NCBI RefSeq assembly: GCF_019175385.1
Contig: NC_083341.1
Location: 89,244,321 to 89,308,320 of the forward strand
DNA from: Lycium barbarum
Lineage: Eukaryota > Streptophyta > Magnoliopsida > Solanales > Solanaceae
Length of the DNA stretch: 64,000 nt
Direction: 5' to 3'
The position numbers were made by a program, and so were the translations under genes. Numbering within the stretch: the stretch's first letter is position 1; the number at the start of each line of letters is the position of its first letter. The notes beneath the pieces are model-generated. The model made no database searches. It was not told where the DNA came from and saw only the letters and a program-made list of their open reading frames with translations. Of the stretch, positions 1 through 9,917 are shown in pieces.

Positions 1-664
1 GTATCCAAATGTCCTCGTATAAAGCTTTATACGAGAGAAAGTGTAGGTCCCCAATTGGGTGGTTTGAAATCGGGGAAGTACAATTAATAGGCCCGGAAGT
101 GATTCAGCAAGTAGTAGAAAAAATTAAAGTAATCCGGGATCGGTTGTTGACAGCTCAAAGCTGCCAAAATTCTTACGCGGACAACAGCCGGCGAGACTTA
201 AAGTTTCAGGTTGATAATTGGGTATTTTTGAAGGTGTCGCCAATGAAATGAGTGATGAGATTCGGCAAGAAAGGGAAGTTAAGTCCTCGATACATCGGGC
301 CTTAAAAATCATCCGTAAGGTCGGCCAAGTGGCCTATGAATTAGATTTTCCTTCAGAGCTTGAATCAGTTCATCCAATCTTTCATGTCTCAATGCTCCGC
401 AAGTGTGTTGGAGATCCCAAGAGAATTGTTCCTATAGGTGATATACAAGTGACAAAAAAGCTAGCATATGAAGAAGTACCCATTTCCATCTTAGATAGAC
501 AAGTACGCAGACTTCGAAACAAGGAAGTGGCTTCAGTTAAGATCTTATGGCGGAATAAAAATCGAGAAGAAATAACATGGGAAGCAAAAGAGAAAATGAA
601 ATCCAGGTATCCATGCTTATTCCAAACCCCAAGAGAGGTCCAAGATGAAGCGCCGGCAGTGTAA
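1..664 (+). pseudogene. A1 pol 3' end: integrase C-terminus and chromodomain-like tail, broken
   Basis: This is the end of a Ty3/gypsy Pol polyprotein whose upstream part lies outside the window. The first frame (9-251) carries the end of the integrase core region (RSPIGWFEIGE, then RLLTAQS) and the start of the GPY/F-type module (NWVFLKVSPMK). A stop codon at 249-251 and a one-base loss near 305 move the rest to another frame. That frame (to 664) has the GPY/F continuation (HPIFHVSMLRKC) and a chromodomain-like tail (ILDRQVRRLRNKEVASVKILWRN...EEITWE). Integrase inserts element cDNA; the tail of this clade is thought to steer insertion toward chromatin marks. This copy cannot encode a functional protein. 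It matches element K on the other strand (58,117-58,638) closely. Confidence 0.93.
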
Positions 665-931
665 GGTACGTATGCAGTAAATGAAGTGTAATAATTATAG
701 TATCTGAATACCCCTATTTGCATCATTACTCAGAAGTTATGTCCCCTTATTTTCAGCAGCTTTCGTAAGTCTTTCTTAGAGTTTTATTGTGTTGTAGCCC
801 CGTGAGGAAAATTATTAATGTTGTTGTGACAGGAAGATAGCGCCATATTACAGGGGAAACTCTGGCGAAATTTTTGTAGAATTCCCGAGTACTTAACATT
901 CGAGGACGAATGTTCCAAAAGGGGGGAAGAA
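665..931 (+). other. A1 3' untranslated region with hairpin and polypurine tract
   Basis: This is non-coding sequence between the pol stop and the 3' LTR. It holds a block shared with elements K, E and F (around 822-885, including CAGGGGAAACTCTGGCGAAA). Next comes a perfect inverted repeat, AACATTCG at 895-902 and CGAATGTT at 907-914, and then a purine-rich tract at 917-931 directly before the LTR. The tract is the expected plus-strand primer (PPT). Confidence 0.85.
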
Positions 932-1108
932 TGTTACACCTCGGAACTTTAGGCTGCTGACCGATGAAGGGACTAACGAAAGTTATGGCGAACATGATGT
1001 CCCTACAAGTAAGAAGGGATACTTGAGAATCCTAACGTAAATTTTCAGAGAAGTTAAAGGCAAGGGAGAAAAGTCCGTTAAATAAAACTTCACCGCAGTC
1101 CTGTGAGA

Positions 1109-1360
1109 AGGGGGTTCGACGGTCGTCCCTTGTACCGTCGAACAAGTCGATGCCCCGTCGATGGCGCCGTAAAACTGAGATGGAACGAAGACCATTCGAC
1201 GAATGGGTCGACGCTCCGTCGATCAGTTCGACAGACCATCCTTCTCACCGTCGAATGAGGAGAAATGACAGATTGTTCACTGGAAATTTGACGATATCGA
1301 CAGTCAGATCGACGCCCTGTTGATCCAATCGACGCTCCATCGATCGCACCGTACATCACA
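1109..1360 (+). promoter_or_regulatory. U3 array of TCGACG/CGTCGA palindromes in A1 LTR
   Basis: Around ten degenerate copies of TCGAC/GTCGA motifs lie here. One is a perfect spaced palindrome: TCGACG (1,208-1,213), three bases, CGTCGA (1,217-1,222). The array ends about 25 bp before the TATA box, which is where LTR enhancers normally sit. The same kind of array is found in K (57,408-57,665) and J (29,463-29,595). An enhancer role is inferred. Confidence 0.5.
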
Positions 1361-1382
1361 GGCGGGACTGATTTCATGAATT

Positions 1383-1390
1383 TATATAAG
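1383..1390 (+). promoter_or_regulatory. TATA box of A1 LTR
   Basis: TATATAAG lies about 450 bp into the LTR, followed by a CT-rich stretch (CTCTTCTCTCT) typical of plant transcription start regions. Transcription would start near 1,412-1,420. Confidence 0.6.
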
Positions 1391-2212
1391 ACCCCTCCTC
1401 TATTTTTTTATTTCATTTCATCTTTCACTCTCTTCTCTCTAAGAACTCTCTAGAACCTTCTCCACCATTCTTCCACAAGAAATCAAAGGAAATCCATGGT
1501 CAACTACACCAAATACATGAAATCAAGTGTATGAAACCCATTAAAAGTTCATTTAAGCCAAGAGAACTCAAGAAGAGTGAGTTAGGGTTTTGGTGCAAGA
1601 AGAGGAGTTCCCCTCAAAAGCAGTTCATCCATCATTAGGTGAGTATTATGACCCTTTTTATATGGTTTGAGTTGTTGGAAGTTGAAACACTTGAATTGTG
1701 GGAAAACATAGAAATTGGGTCATGAGTGTGTGAATAGTGATTGGTGTGAATTATGAATGTTGGTATGTTGTGATTGTGAAAATGTTATAAGTGACATTTA
1801 GACCATGAAATAAGTATTATAAATGAGAAAACGGAATAACGAGTTATAATCATAATTGTGGAGAAATTTAAGAGAAATGGTGAATTGCGGTAAAAGTAGA
1901 TAAATGATGATTGTTGATGCTATGTTGTGGATGTTGTTATTAACGTTGGGATTTGATATAGAATGTGGGAAAAGTAGTATAAACAAAGGAAGTGCCGCCA
2001 AATTTTCCCTAGAAATGGTGAAATGTTCTTATAGCCGAGTAACTAATGTTAATGCGATTCCTTTCGAAGGTTGAAATACGAGCATCGAAGGAGGACGATC
2101 AAGCGATAAGATAGTTAAACGACAAAGGTACGTGAGGCTAGTCCTTTCCTTCTATGGCATGAATCCTGTAATATGACTTTCTCTCTTCTCCATGAATCTC
2201 TTAAGTTCCTTA

Positions 2213-5200
2213 TGTCACGACCCAACCCCGTGGGCCGCGACCAGTGCCCTAGCTGGGCACCTATACGTACCCGATACCCACATTAGCATATTATCAGAAT
2301 AATAATATAATAATAACATTAGTGGATGCTACAGAATTTAGCAGAAGAGCAGACTTGGCACACAGAAGCCGATAAGGCTATCATAAAACAAAACATCCCA
2401 AACATATGTACAGAACCCACACAGATGTATCCACAGACCTCTACACAACATATCATAATCATAAGACGGGACAGGGCCCCGTCATACCCTGAACAAAGTA
2501 CATATCCTGATAGTAGTGACAGACTGTACCAAAAGATGGGCTCTGTAGAAGAGAGCGCCCCAAAATAGCAGAAATGGGATCCTAAACGTGCGGATCAGCA
2601 AACCTGTCGTCTGTACCTGCGCGGCATGAAAACGCAGCCCCCGAAGAAAGGGGGTCAGTACGAAATATGTACTGAATATGTAAAGCGGAATCACAGAAGT
2701 CAAATCATAATGATTACAGAAGATGGGTACAAAATCCAGAGTGTCAAATGCATATTTCCAAATCAGACAGAATGTGTACAGAAACATATGTCATATCATA
2801 TCCGATCCCTGCCACGGGACTCGGCAGACAGAACGTGGTCACCCTCCCGACACTGGTGCCACAATACAGAGGAATCAGAAAAGGGGCGTGGCCCCGTATC
2901 ACATAATATCATATCAAAATGGCCATAACAGATCAGATCAGAATAGGCGGACATGGCACATCATACTCCACAGACCCATGTACGCGTATACCTGCCCCCT
3001 CACATCGGGACGCGGCGAACAATGCAGAGAATTACGCTTGACAACATATCCTGGCCCGGGCTCAGTGTGGGAAACATTAGGACATCAACGAATGGAGTAG
3101 TGAGAGACTAATGCAATTTAAAAATATAATAAATGTTTTCAAAGACTCGATGAAGCGTATCAAAGACAAACAAATCCAATGGGGTCGGACGGAATCATAA
3201 TAAATGTATTTCGGATATCATAATAAATTACAGAAGTATAACTTTCCCGAAGTCATTCCGAGTGTCAAAATAATTTATAATATTTAACAGAATATTTAAA
3301 ATAATATTCGTTAAGCGATTAGTAGGGTAATTAAAACATTTCTTTCAAAAATCGCTTAAAAAGGAAGCTTTAACACATTAGGGGCAAAACCGGAAATAGT
3401 GGGCCCGCCTCAGAACAAATAAGGCGGCGGGCTCAAATTGTGCCCTCTAAACATATAATATCATCTACGAAGGTTATACAGACATTCTATGACTTTCTGA
3501 GTAATTTAGAGCACAATTGCATAATTTCAGAAAAAGCGTATCAAAATGGTTCAATTCTACTGAAGGAAAAACAGAAATTTTATCTTGCGGATTCCGAGGG
3601 CCAAGAGGTCCTTCGAGGCCCGGATCCGACCCTAATACACTAAGGGCATGCCAAGGGAAGAATTGGGTTTGCTTTACATACCTTTCACGCCCCTTAAGCC
3701 TTTCCAAACTCACTTCCCGTTTCGTCGAAAAACTGCAATTGGTCAAGTTTACCAATTTTGAGTTATTAATGCCATTATTACAACTTTAAGCATATTTGGC
3801 TACCGAAATTTCGGCAGCACTTCCCCTATACATATGGCACCCCGAGAATTCAACTCGGCTAGAAATCATCAACAACAACCCAAACGACAACATTAACATC
3901 AACAAAGAACATTAAGAACACAAATATCCTTCAACTAGACATTTTTCTCGCAAGTTGACATAACCTTCATTTCAATCCAAACTTCCACTAATATCAATAA
4001 TTTCACATTCATCAACAATCAAGATCATCACCATATAGTTCTAGATACATTTCATATCGTTTGCCTTAAGATATACACTCGATATACATAATATACAACT
4101 TTCCGCCAAAATCATAACTTATGCAAAACATCAAATCTTTGGCATCCAACTTCATAACAAGTTTCCAACTTCCAAATTCATCAATGATCACCATAATTCA
4201 CAACCAAACAACTTCATTTCCTTAATGTCGGAAAATCATACTAAAACGACATAAGTTTCTACATTCCAATTTAATACAAACTTATATCATTCTAACTTCA
4301 TTTACATTACAAACATCACAACAACACTCTAACACACTAAACAACTTAATCCATCCCATTCCATACCACTCCATACCACACGGCCAAATGCTATTTTCAT
4401 CAATTCATCCAATTTTATTCAACTTTCATTCTCAATATGAATTCCACCATACTTACAACTAGAATACAACATAATTTCAATTCTTCATTAGCATAAAATG
4501 CATGCATATACACGGCCATACATATATACTACATACCCACTTTGCAAACTTCCATTTCTTCATACAATCAACACATTTCCATAAACTACAACACAATCAA
4601 AACTTCATAACACAAATAAAAGGTAGAAATTCTTACCTTTTCTTCAAGTTTTCTTCACTTGGATATATGATCACTTTGGTGAATTGGATGCTCCCCACTC
4701 CAAACCAACTATACCAAGTTACAAAGGAACCTTGACTTAGTAGGAAAACAACAAGAAATAAATTTTTGGAACAATATTTTTGATGGCTATTTTTCCATGC
4801 TCCACCCGAAACCCTCTATCTCTTTTGCTCTTGTTCTTGATTTTTTTATAAGTCTCTTAATCCCTTAAGTCTTCTAATGTCTATCATTTAAAGACTTGGT
4901 CACATGACCAAGTAATGGGCTTGGATCATGGCCTTAAGTTAATTGATTCACATGGAAATTTAATACAAATTTTTGGGCTTGGGCCAAGGCCATCATGGCC
5001 GGCCACCCCTAATCTTTTGGGCCTCAATTTGCTTCTTATTTTACAAGCCCAATAACTTGTGGATCGCATTTTGTAATTCCCGAAACTAATTTCCAAAATT
5101 CCAAAATTACCCTTAACCTTGTCCCACACTTTCATGACTCTATTCTTTTATGCATAACTCATATGTTCAACAAAATATCAAATTGATCTTATATCTCAAG

Positions 5201-5252
5201 AATCCAATGTAATTCAAGTCTTTCCAAACGTGTGAAAACACGGGTCATAACA
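2213..5252 (-). repeat. B1 3' LTR
   Basis: The LTR is 3,040 bp. On the sense (-) strand it begins TGTTATGACCCGTG and ends GGGTCGTGACA. It holds a GACGGG...CCCGTC hairpin (2,465-2,483), paired hairpins (2,638-2,654 and 2,656-2,674), the conserved GGCAGCACTTCCCC box (3,812-3,825), a splice-donor-like site near 4,638 and a TATA-like CTTATAAAAAAA near 4,842-4,853. Short open frames here are identical in both LTRs but have no retroelement or host domain and are not genes. Confidence 0.96.
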
Positions 5253-5290
5253 TCCTCCCCCCCTTTAGAACATTCGTCCTCGAATGTAAA
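5253..5290 (-). other. B1 polypurine tract and adjacent hairpin
   Basis: Read on the - strand, a run of purines (AAAGGGGGGGAGGA) abuts the 3' LTR. It is preceded by the inverted repeat ACATTCG...CGAATGT (5,270-5,287), the same arrangement as in A1, M and K. Confidence 0.85.
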
Positions 5291-5398
5291 ATTAATCTTA
5301 TAGGGTTGGAAAATACTTTGGGGGAGTTCATGCTTACAAACAACACATAGGACATACGATTGACATTGAAATGAAATTAAGCAGGATTTAAGGTTACC

Positions 5399-5887
5399 TG
5401 TGGGCATAGGGAACAATTGAGGATACTTCTTCTTCATTTCTTCCTCAGACTCCCAGGTCATTTCCTCCCTGTTATCATTCCGCCACAGAACCTTAACAGA
5501 GGCTACATCTTTATTCCGGAGCCTCCTCACCTGACGATCCAAAATAGATACGGGCTGCTCCTCGTACGATAGTTGCTCCGACACCTGAATATCATCCGCA
5601 GGGAAAATTCTGGAAGGGTCACCAATGCATCTGCGAAGCATAGAGACATGGAATACCGGATGTACCGCTTCCAAATCAGATGGCAAATCTAACTCATAGG
5701 CGACATTTCCAACCTTCCGAACAATCTGATAAGGCCCAATATAACGCGGACTGAGCTTACCCTTTCTGCCGGACCGCATCACGCCTTTCATAGGCGATAC
5801 CTTCAGAAATACCCAATCGCCTACCTGAAACTCCAACGGTCGACGCCGTTTATCCGCGTATGATTTCTGTCGACTCTGGGCTGCCAA
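5399..5887 (-). pseudogene. B1 integrase C-terminal module and chromodomain-like tail
   Basis: This frame resumes the polyprotein after the integrase deletion. It starts at the segment [15 protein letters not shown], continues through the GPY/F-type region ([35 protein letters not shown]) and ends with a chromodomain-like part (ILDRQVRRLRN, VKVLWRNDNREEMTWE). It is out of frame with the upstream polyprotein because of the deletion. The open frame does not stop after the usual tail but runs on through the 3' UTR and polypurine tract into the LTR, ending at 5,189; the extension looks non-functional. It would be the C-terminus of integrase in an intact relative. Confidence 0.9.
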
Positions 5888-8800
5888 CAGTCGCTCTCGA
5901 AATGCGCCGTAAACTGGGCGCCTCTGTCAGAAATAATAGATATAGGAACTCCGTGAAGCTTCACAATCTCCTTAATATAGAGCCTGGCATAATCCTCGGC
6001 GGAATAGGTAGTCCTGACGGGAAGAAAATGGGCTGATTTCGTCAGCCTATCAACGACGACCCAGATGGAATCATACTTCCGTGGAGTGCGAGGCAATCCT
6101 GTAATGAAGTCCATATTAATAACCTCCCACTTCCAAGTTGGGATTTCCATCTCCTGCAACAGTCCACCCGGCTTCTGATGCTCAATCTTGACCTGCTGAC
6201 AATTAGGGCACTGGGCGACGAACTCTGCGACATCCCGCTTCATACCGTCCCACCAGTATAAGCATCGGAGATCATGGTACATCTTCGTAGACCCAGGATG
6301 GACCGAGTAGCGAGCATAATGTGCCTCGCTCATAACCTGCTGCCGAAGGCCTGCAATATCAGGTACACACAGCCTGCCTCTGTATAACAAAGTGTCGTCC
6401 GGTGAAAACTCGAACGGAGTCTCCTCCTTATCATAGGTTGTGTCCCTGTACCGAGCTAAGACAGGATCTTCATATTGACGCCTTTTAATATCGTCCCTGA
6501 TGGATGACTCAGAAACCCCTCGAACAGAAATCCGTGTATCTCCAGAATCGGCCAGACGAACACCGAGACTAGCCAACTGCTGAATATCACGGGCTATTTC
6601 TCTCCTGTCTGGCTGTAAGTCGGCCAAACTGCCCATAGACTTCCGACTGGGTGCATCCGCAACAACATTAGCCTTACCCGGATGATACAGAATATCTACA
6701 TCATAATCTTTCAGAAGCTCCAGCCACCTCCGCTGCCGCAAATTAAGCTCTCTCTGTCTGAAAATATACTGGAGACTCTTATGATCAGTATAGATATCCA
6801 CATGAACGCCATATAAATAGTGTCTCCATATCTTCAGAGCATGAATCACAGCCGTGAGCTCCAGATCGTGGGTAGGATAATTCTTCTCATGTTTTTTGAG
6901 CTGCCGGGAAGCATACGCTATAACTCTGCCGTGCTGCATCAATACACAGCCTAACCCCATGCCAGAAGCGTCACAATAAATAACATACCCGTCCGGTCCC
7001 TCTGGAAGAGTCAGAACTGGGGCTGTAGTCAGCTTCTCCTTCAGCAACTGGAAGCTCCGTTCACAAGCGTCAGACCACTGGAACTTAGCTCCCTTCTGAG
7101 TCAGCCTTGTCAAAGGCGCTGAAATCGAAGCAAACTTCTCCACAAACCTCCTGTAATAACCTGCTAACCCCAGGAAACTGCGTACCTCTGTGGGCGTTGT
7201 AGGTCTGGGCCAATTCTTCACAGCCTCAATCTTCTGTGTGTCCACCCGGACACCATCAGCTGCAATAATATGCCCCAAGAAGGCCACTGAAGACAGCCAG
7301 AATTCGCACTTAGAAAATTTCGCATATAACTTCTGATGCCGGAGTACCCCTAATACCGATCTCAGATGATCTGCGTGCTCCGCCTCAGACCGAGAATAAA
7401 ACAGGATATCATCAATGAATACAATTACAAACATATCCAAGAATGGCCTGAATACCCGGTTCATCAAATCCATGAATACTGCGGGAGCATTTGTCAGCCC
7501 AAAAGACATAACCCTGAACTCGTAATGCCCATATCGGGTCCGGAAAGCTGTCTTAGGGATATCGGCCTCTCGTACTCGCACCTGGTGGTAACCGGATCGA
7601 AGATCTATCTTCGACAAACACTTAGCGCCCTGCAGATGATCAAACAAATCATCAATCCTGGGGAGGGGGTATTTATTCTTTATAGTTACCTTATTCAGCT
7701 GCCGATAATCAATACACATACGCAGCGACCCGTCTTTCTTACGCACAAATAATACCGGGGCTCCCCAAGGTGAAGTACTGGGTCTGATGAATCCCTTATC
7801 CAACAAATCTTTCAGCTGCTCCTTCAACTCCTTTAATTCTGCAGGCGCCATTCTATACGGAGGAATAGAGATAGGCTGAGTGTCTGGGAATAAGTCAATA
7901 GAGAAATCTATTTCCCGCTCTGGAGGAAGACCTGGAAGCTCGCCGGGGAAAACATCTGGAAACGCGTTAATCACGGGGACTGATTGAAGTGTCGGCGTCT
8001 CTGCGTCCAAGTCTTGCACCCGTACCAGATGATAGATATAACCCTTTCTAATCATTTTCTTTGCCTTAAGGTATGAAATAAACTTACCTTTCGGTGATGC
8101 TGTATTTCCAGCCCAATCTAAAACTGGCTCCCCGGGAAACTGGAAGCGAACCACCTTATTCTGGCAGTCAACATTAGCATAACAGGAAGCTAGCCAGTCC
8201 ATACCTATAATAACATCAAATTCAGTCATATCTAACTCTACCAGATCTGCCTTAGTATCACGGCCACATACAATCACAGAACAGTCTTTATAAACATGTT
8301 TCGCTACAATAAAGTCCCCTATCGGTGTGGCTACCTCAAATGGCTCTATAGGTTCAGACATAACACCAATTTTACCGACAACAAGAGGTGAAATATATGA
8401 TAAAGTCGAACCTGGATCAATTAATGCATACACAGACCGAGAGAAGACCAATAAAGTACCTGTAACGACATTAGGAGATGCCTCCTGATCCTGGCGGCTG
8501 GCCAAAGCATAAATGCGGTTCGAAGGACCGCTAATACCAGAAGCTCCACCACGGCCTCTGCCGCGACCCGCTGGTGCCGAAATACCCTGCCCCGTAGGGC
8601 GCATAGCCACTGACGAAGATGAAGACCTAGCGGCTGATCCGGTAGGCTGCGCTGCACCACCCGAACTACCCTTATACGGGCAATCTCTCACAGAATGGCC
8701 CTGACGGCCACAAGAAAAGCATGCACCGGTGGCTCTGTAGCACTCTCCCGTATGGTATCTGCCGCAAAAAGAACACTGAACCCTGGGTGGCCTCATCTGA

Positions 8801-9915
8801 CCAGAACCCCTATCTGTCCGCGAACCTGAAGCCCTGGAGCTCTGGCCTGCTCCTGAATACCCTGGGCTATCGAATCTGCGACCTGTAGGCTGGGGAGGCA
8901 CGCTCTGCGCCGGCTGAGATGAAAATCGGCTAGGCTGCTGCGGCTGTTGGGGCTGTCTGCCCCGAAAATCTTCAGATGACCTGGCCCTCTTGGGCTGTCT
9001 CCGATCCTGGCCCCTGTCAGGCTGGTGTCCCCCTCTGCCCCGATCCTCCATACCCTGGGCATGGGCCTGGATACGGGCAATGTCCATACCGGGCTGAGCA
9101 GCCAATACTAAGCAGCTATCAACAAAATACCGATCCAGCCCCATAATATATCTGTGCATCCGGTCCGCCATAGTAGCAACCACAGTAGGTGCATATCGGG
9201 CCAAGGAATCAAACTCCAAACTATAGTCCCGGATACTGCGGCCCATCTGCCTCAATAATAAGAATCTATCAGATCTGGCTCGTCGCAACTCTGGGGGCAG
9301 AAAATGTCCAAGAAATGCCTGAGAAAAATCGCCCCAAACTGCTGGAGGAGCGCCGTCCCCCCTGGATAGCCCCCATGACTCGTACCAGTTTGCCGCCACA
9401 TCATATAACCGGTACGAAGTTAACGCGACTGACTCTGTCTCGGAAGCATTAATCAAATCTAGAGTGCGTCGCATCTTCCTGATAAACTCCTCAGGATCCT
9501 CCTCGGGCTTTGTCCCGAAGAACTCTGGAGGGTTACAAGTCAAAAACTCACGGGCTCTCGAACTATCACGCCTGACTGCCCTGTCACCTCCCAGTCCATG
9601 CCCCTGAACCTGCCCTGCCACAAGTCTCGTCAGCAGCTGGACTGCCTCCCTCATAAACTGATCCTCAGTGCCTGGCCGTGGAGCTGGAGGCTCAGGTACT
9701 GGAACTGCGGGAGCTGGCGGTGGAGCCGCCCCCCGATCTGCGGCTGCGGCCTCCCCAATCTCCTCCACGAGTGGCGGTGTAGACGAACCCTCTGTCTGGG
9801 GCAAAGTCCCCGGAGCAATATGTGCCTGGGCCCTGGTAATCCTCTGGACCCGGCTAGTCTCTCCCAAGGCTGCTGACTTGGCCTTTTGGGCCGCGGTTGC
9901 CTTTTTTGGAGGCAT
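5821..9915 (-). CDS. B1 Gag-Pol polyprotein, integrase truncated
   Basis: This is one open frame encoding Gag and most of Pol. I chose the start at MPPKK (9,915), six codons inside the open frame, because M and K begin with the same motif. Residues below count from the upstream Met at 9,933. Gag core is about 100-290. Two Cys motifs follow: [12 protein letters not shown] (about 387-398) and the CCHC knuckle [14 protein letters not shown] (405-418). Protease has ALIDPGS (Asp507). Reverse transcriptase is about 690-900 with an intact FIDD (839-842). RNase H has YCDAS and IYTDHKS (Asp1050). Integrase has an HHCC region ending CPNC (1,242-1,245) and two acidic catalytic positions (MDFITG Asp1275; SDRGAQF Asp1337). 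After FTAHF the frame jumps to the end of integrase in the wrong frame, so the segment with the catalytic Glu is missing. Gag, protease and RT look intact. Confidence 0.96.
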   Translation of the reverse strand: MPPKKATAAQKAKSAALGETSRVQRITRAQAHIAPGTLPQTEGSSTPPLVEEIGEAAAADRGAAPPPAPAVPVPEPPAPRPGTEDQFMREAVQLLTRLVAGQVQGHGLGGDRAVRRDSSRAREFLTCNPPEFFGTKPEEDPEEFIRKMRRTLDLINASETESVALTSYRLYDVAANWYESWGLSRGDGAPPAVWGDFSQAFLGHFLPPELRRARSDRFLLLRQMGRSIRDYSLEFDSLARYAPTVVATMADRMHRYIMGLDRYFVDSCLVLAAQPGMDIARIQAHAQGMEDRGRGGHQPDRGQDRRQPKRARSSEDFRGRQPQQPQQPSRFSSQPAQSVPPQPTGRRFDSPGYSGAGQSSRASGSRTDRGSGQMRPPRVQCSFCGRYHTGECYRATGACFSCGRQGHSVRDCPYKGSSGGAAQPTGSAARSSSSSVAMRPTGQGISAPAGRGRGRGGASGISGPSNRIYALASRQDQEASPNVVTGTLLVFSRSVYALIDPGSTLSYISPLVVGKIGVMSEPIEPFEVATPIGDFIVAKHVYKDCSVIVCGRDTKADLVELDMTEFDVIIGMDWLASCYANVDCQNKVVRFQFPGEPVLDWAGNTASPKGKFISYLKAKKMIRKGYIYHLVRVQDLDAETPTLQSVPVINAFPDVFPGELPGLPPEREIDFSIDLFPDTQPISIPPYRMAPAELKELKEQLKDLLDKGFIRPSTSPWGAPVLFVRKKDGSLRMCIDYRQLNKVTIKNKYPLPRIDDLFDHLQGAKCLSKIDLRSGYHQVRVREADIPKTAFRTRYGHYEFRVMSFGLTNAPAVFMDLMNRVFRPFLDMFVIVFIDDILFYSRSEAEHADHLRSVLGVLRHQKLYAKFSKCEFWLSSVAFLGHIIAADGVRVDTQKIEAVKNWPRPTTPTEVRSFLGLAGYYRRFVEKFASISAPLTRLTQKGAKFQWSDACERSFQLLKEKLTTAPVLTLPEGPDGYVIYCDASGMGLGCVLMQHGRVIAYASRQLKKHEKNYPTHDLELTAVIHALKIWRHYLYGVHVDIYTDHKSLQYIFRQRELNLRQRRWLELLKDYDVDILYHPGKANVVADAPSRKSMGSLADLQPDRREIARDIQQLASLGVRLADSGDTRISVRGVSESSIRDDIKRRQYEDPVLARYRDTTYDKEETPFEFSPDDTLLYRGRLCVPDIAGLRQQVMSEAHYARYSVHPGSTKMYHDLRCLYWWDGMKRDVAEFVAQCPNCQQVKIEHQKPGGLLQEMEIPTWKWEVINMDFITGLPRTPRKYDSIWVVVDRLTKSAHFLPVRTTYSAEDYARLYIKEIVKLHGVPISIISDRGAQFTAHFESDCWQPRVDRNHTRINGVDRWSFR

Positions 9916-9917
9916 AT

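Larger units (their letters stand above)
932..2212 (+). repeat. A1 3' LTR, left part
   Basis: The LTR begins TGTTACACCTCGG immediately after the polypurine tract and is interrupted at 2,212 by element B1. It resumes at 13,125 and ends GGTCGTGACA at 14,179. The two parts sum to 2,336 bp, close to the K LTR (2,377 bp). It contains a U3 array of CGTCGA palindromes (1,109-1,360), a TATA box (1,383-1,390) and a donor-like TTAG|GTGAGT at 1,635-1,644. Confidence 0.93.

Noticed and set aside
2482..2787. Open frames of 60-125 codons repeated identically at 10,388-10,693 and similar pairs
   Set aside because: They are duplicated only because they lie in the two B1 LTRs. They have no domains, no start context, and change between related LTR families.
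7366..7752. 128-codon + strand frame inside B1
   Set aside because: It is antisense to the RT region of the B1 polyprotein and owes its openness to that coding frame.
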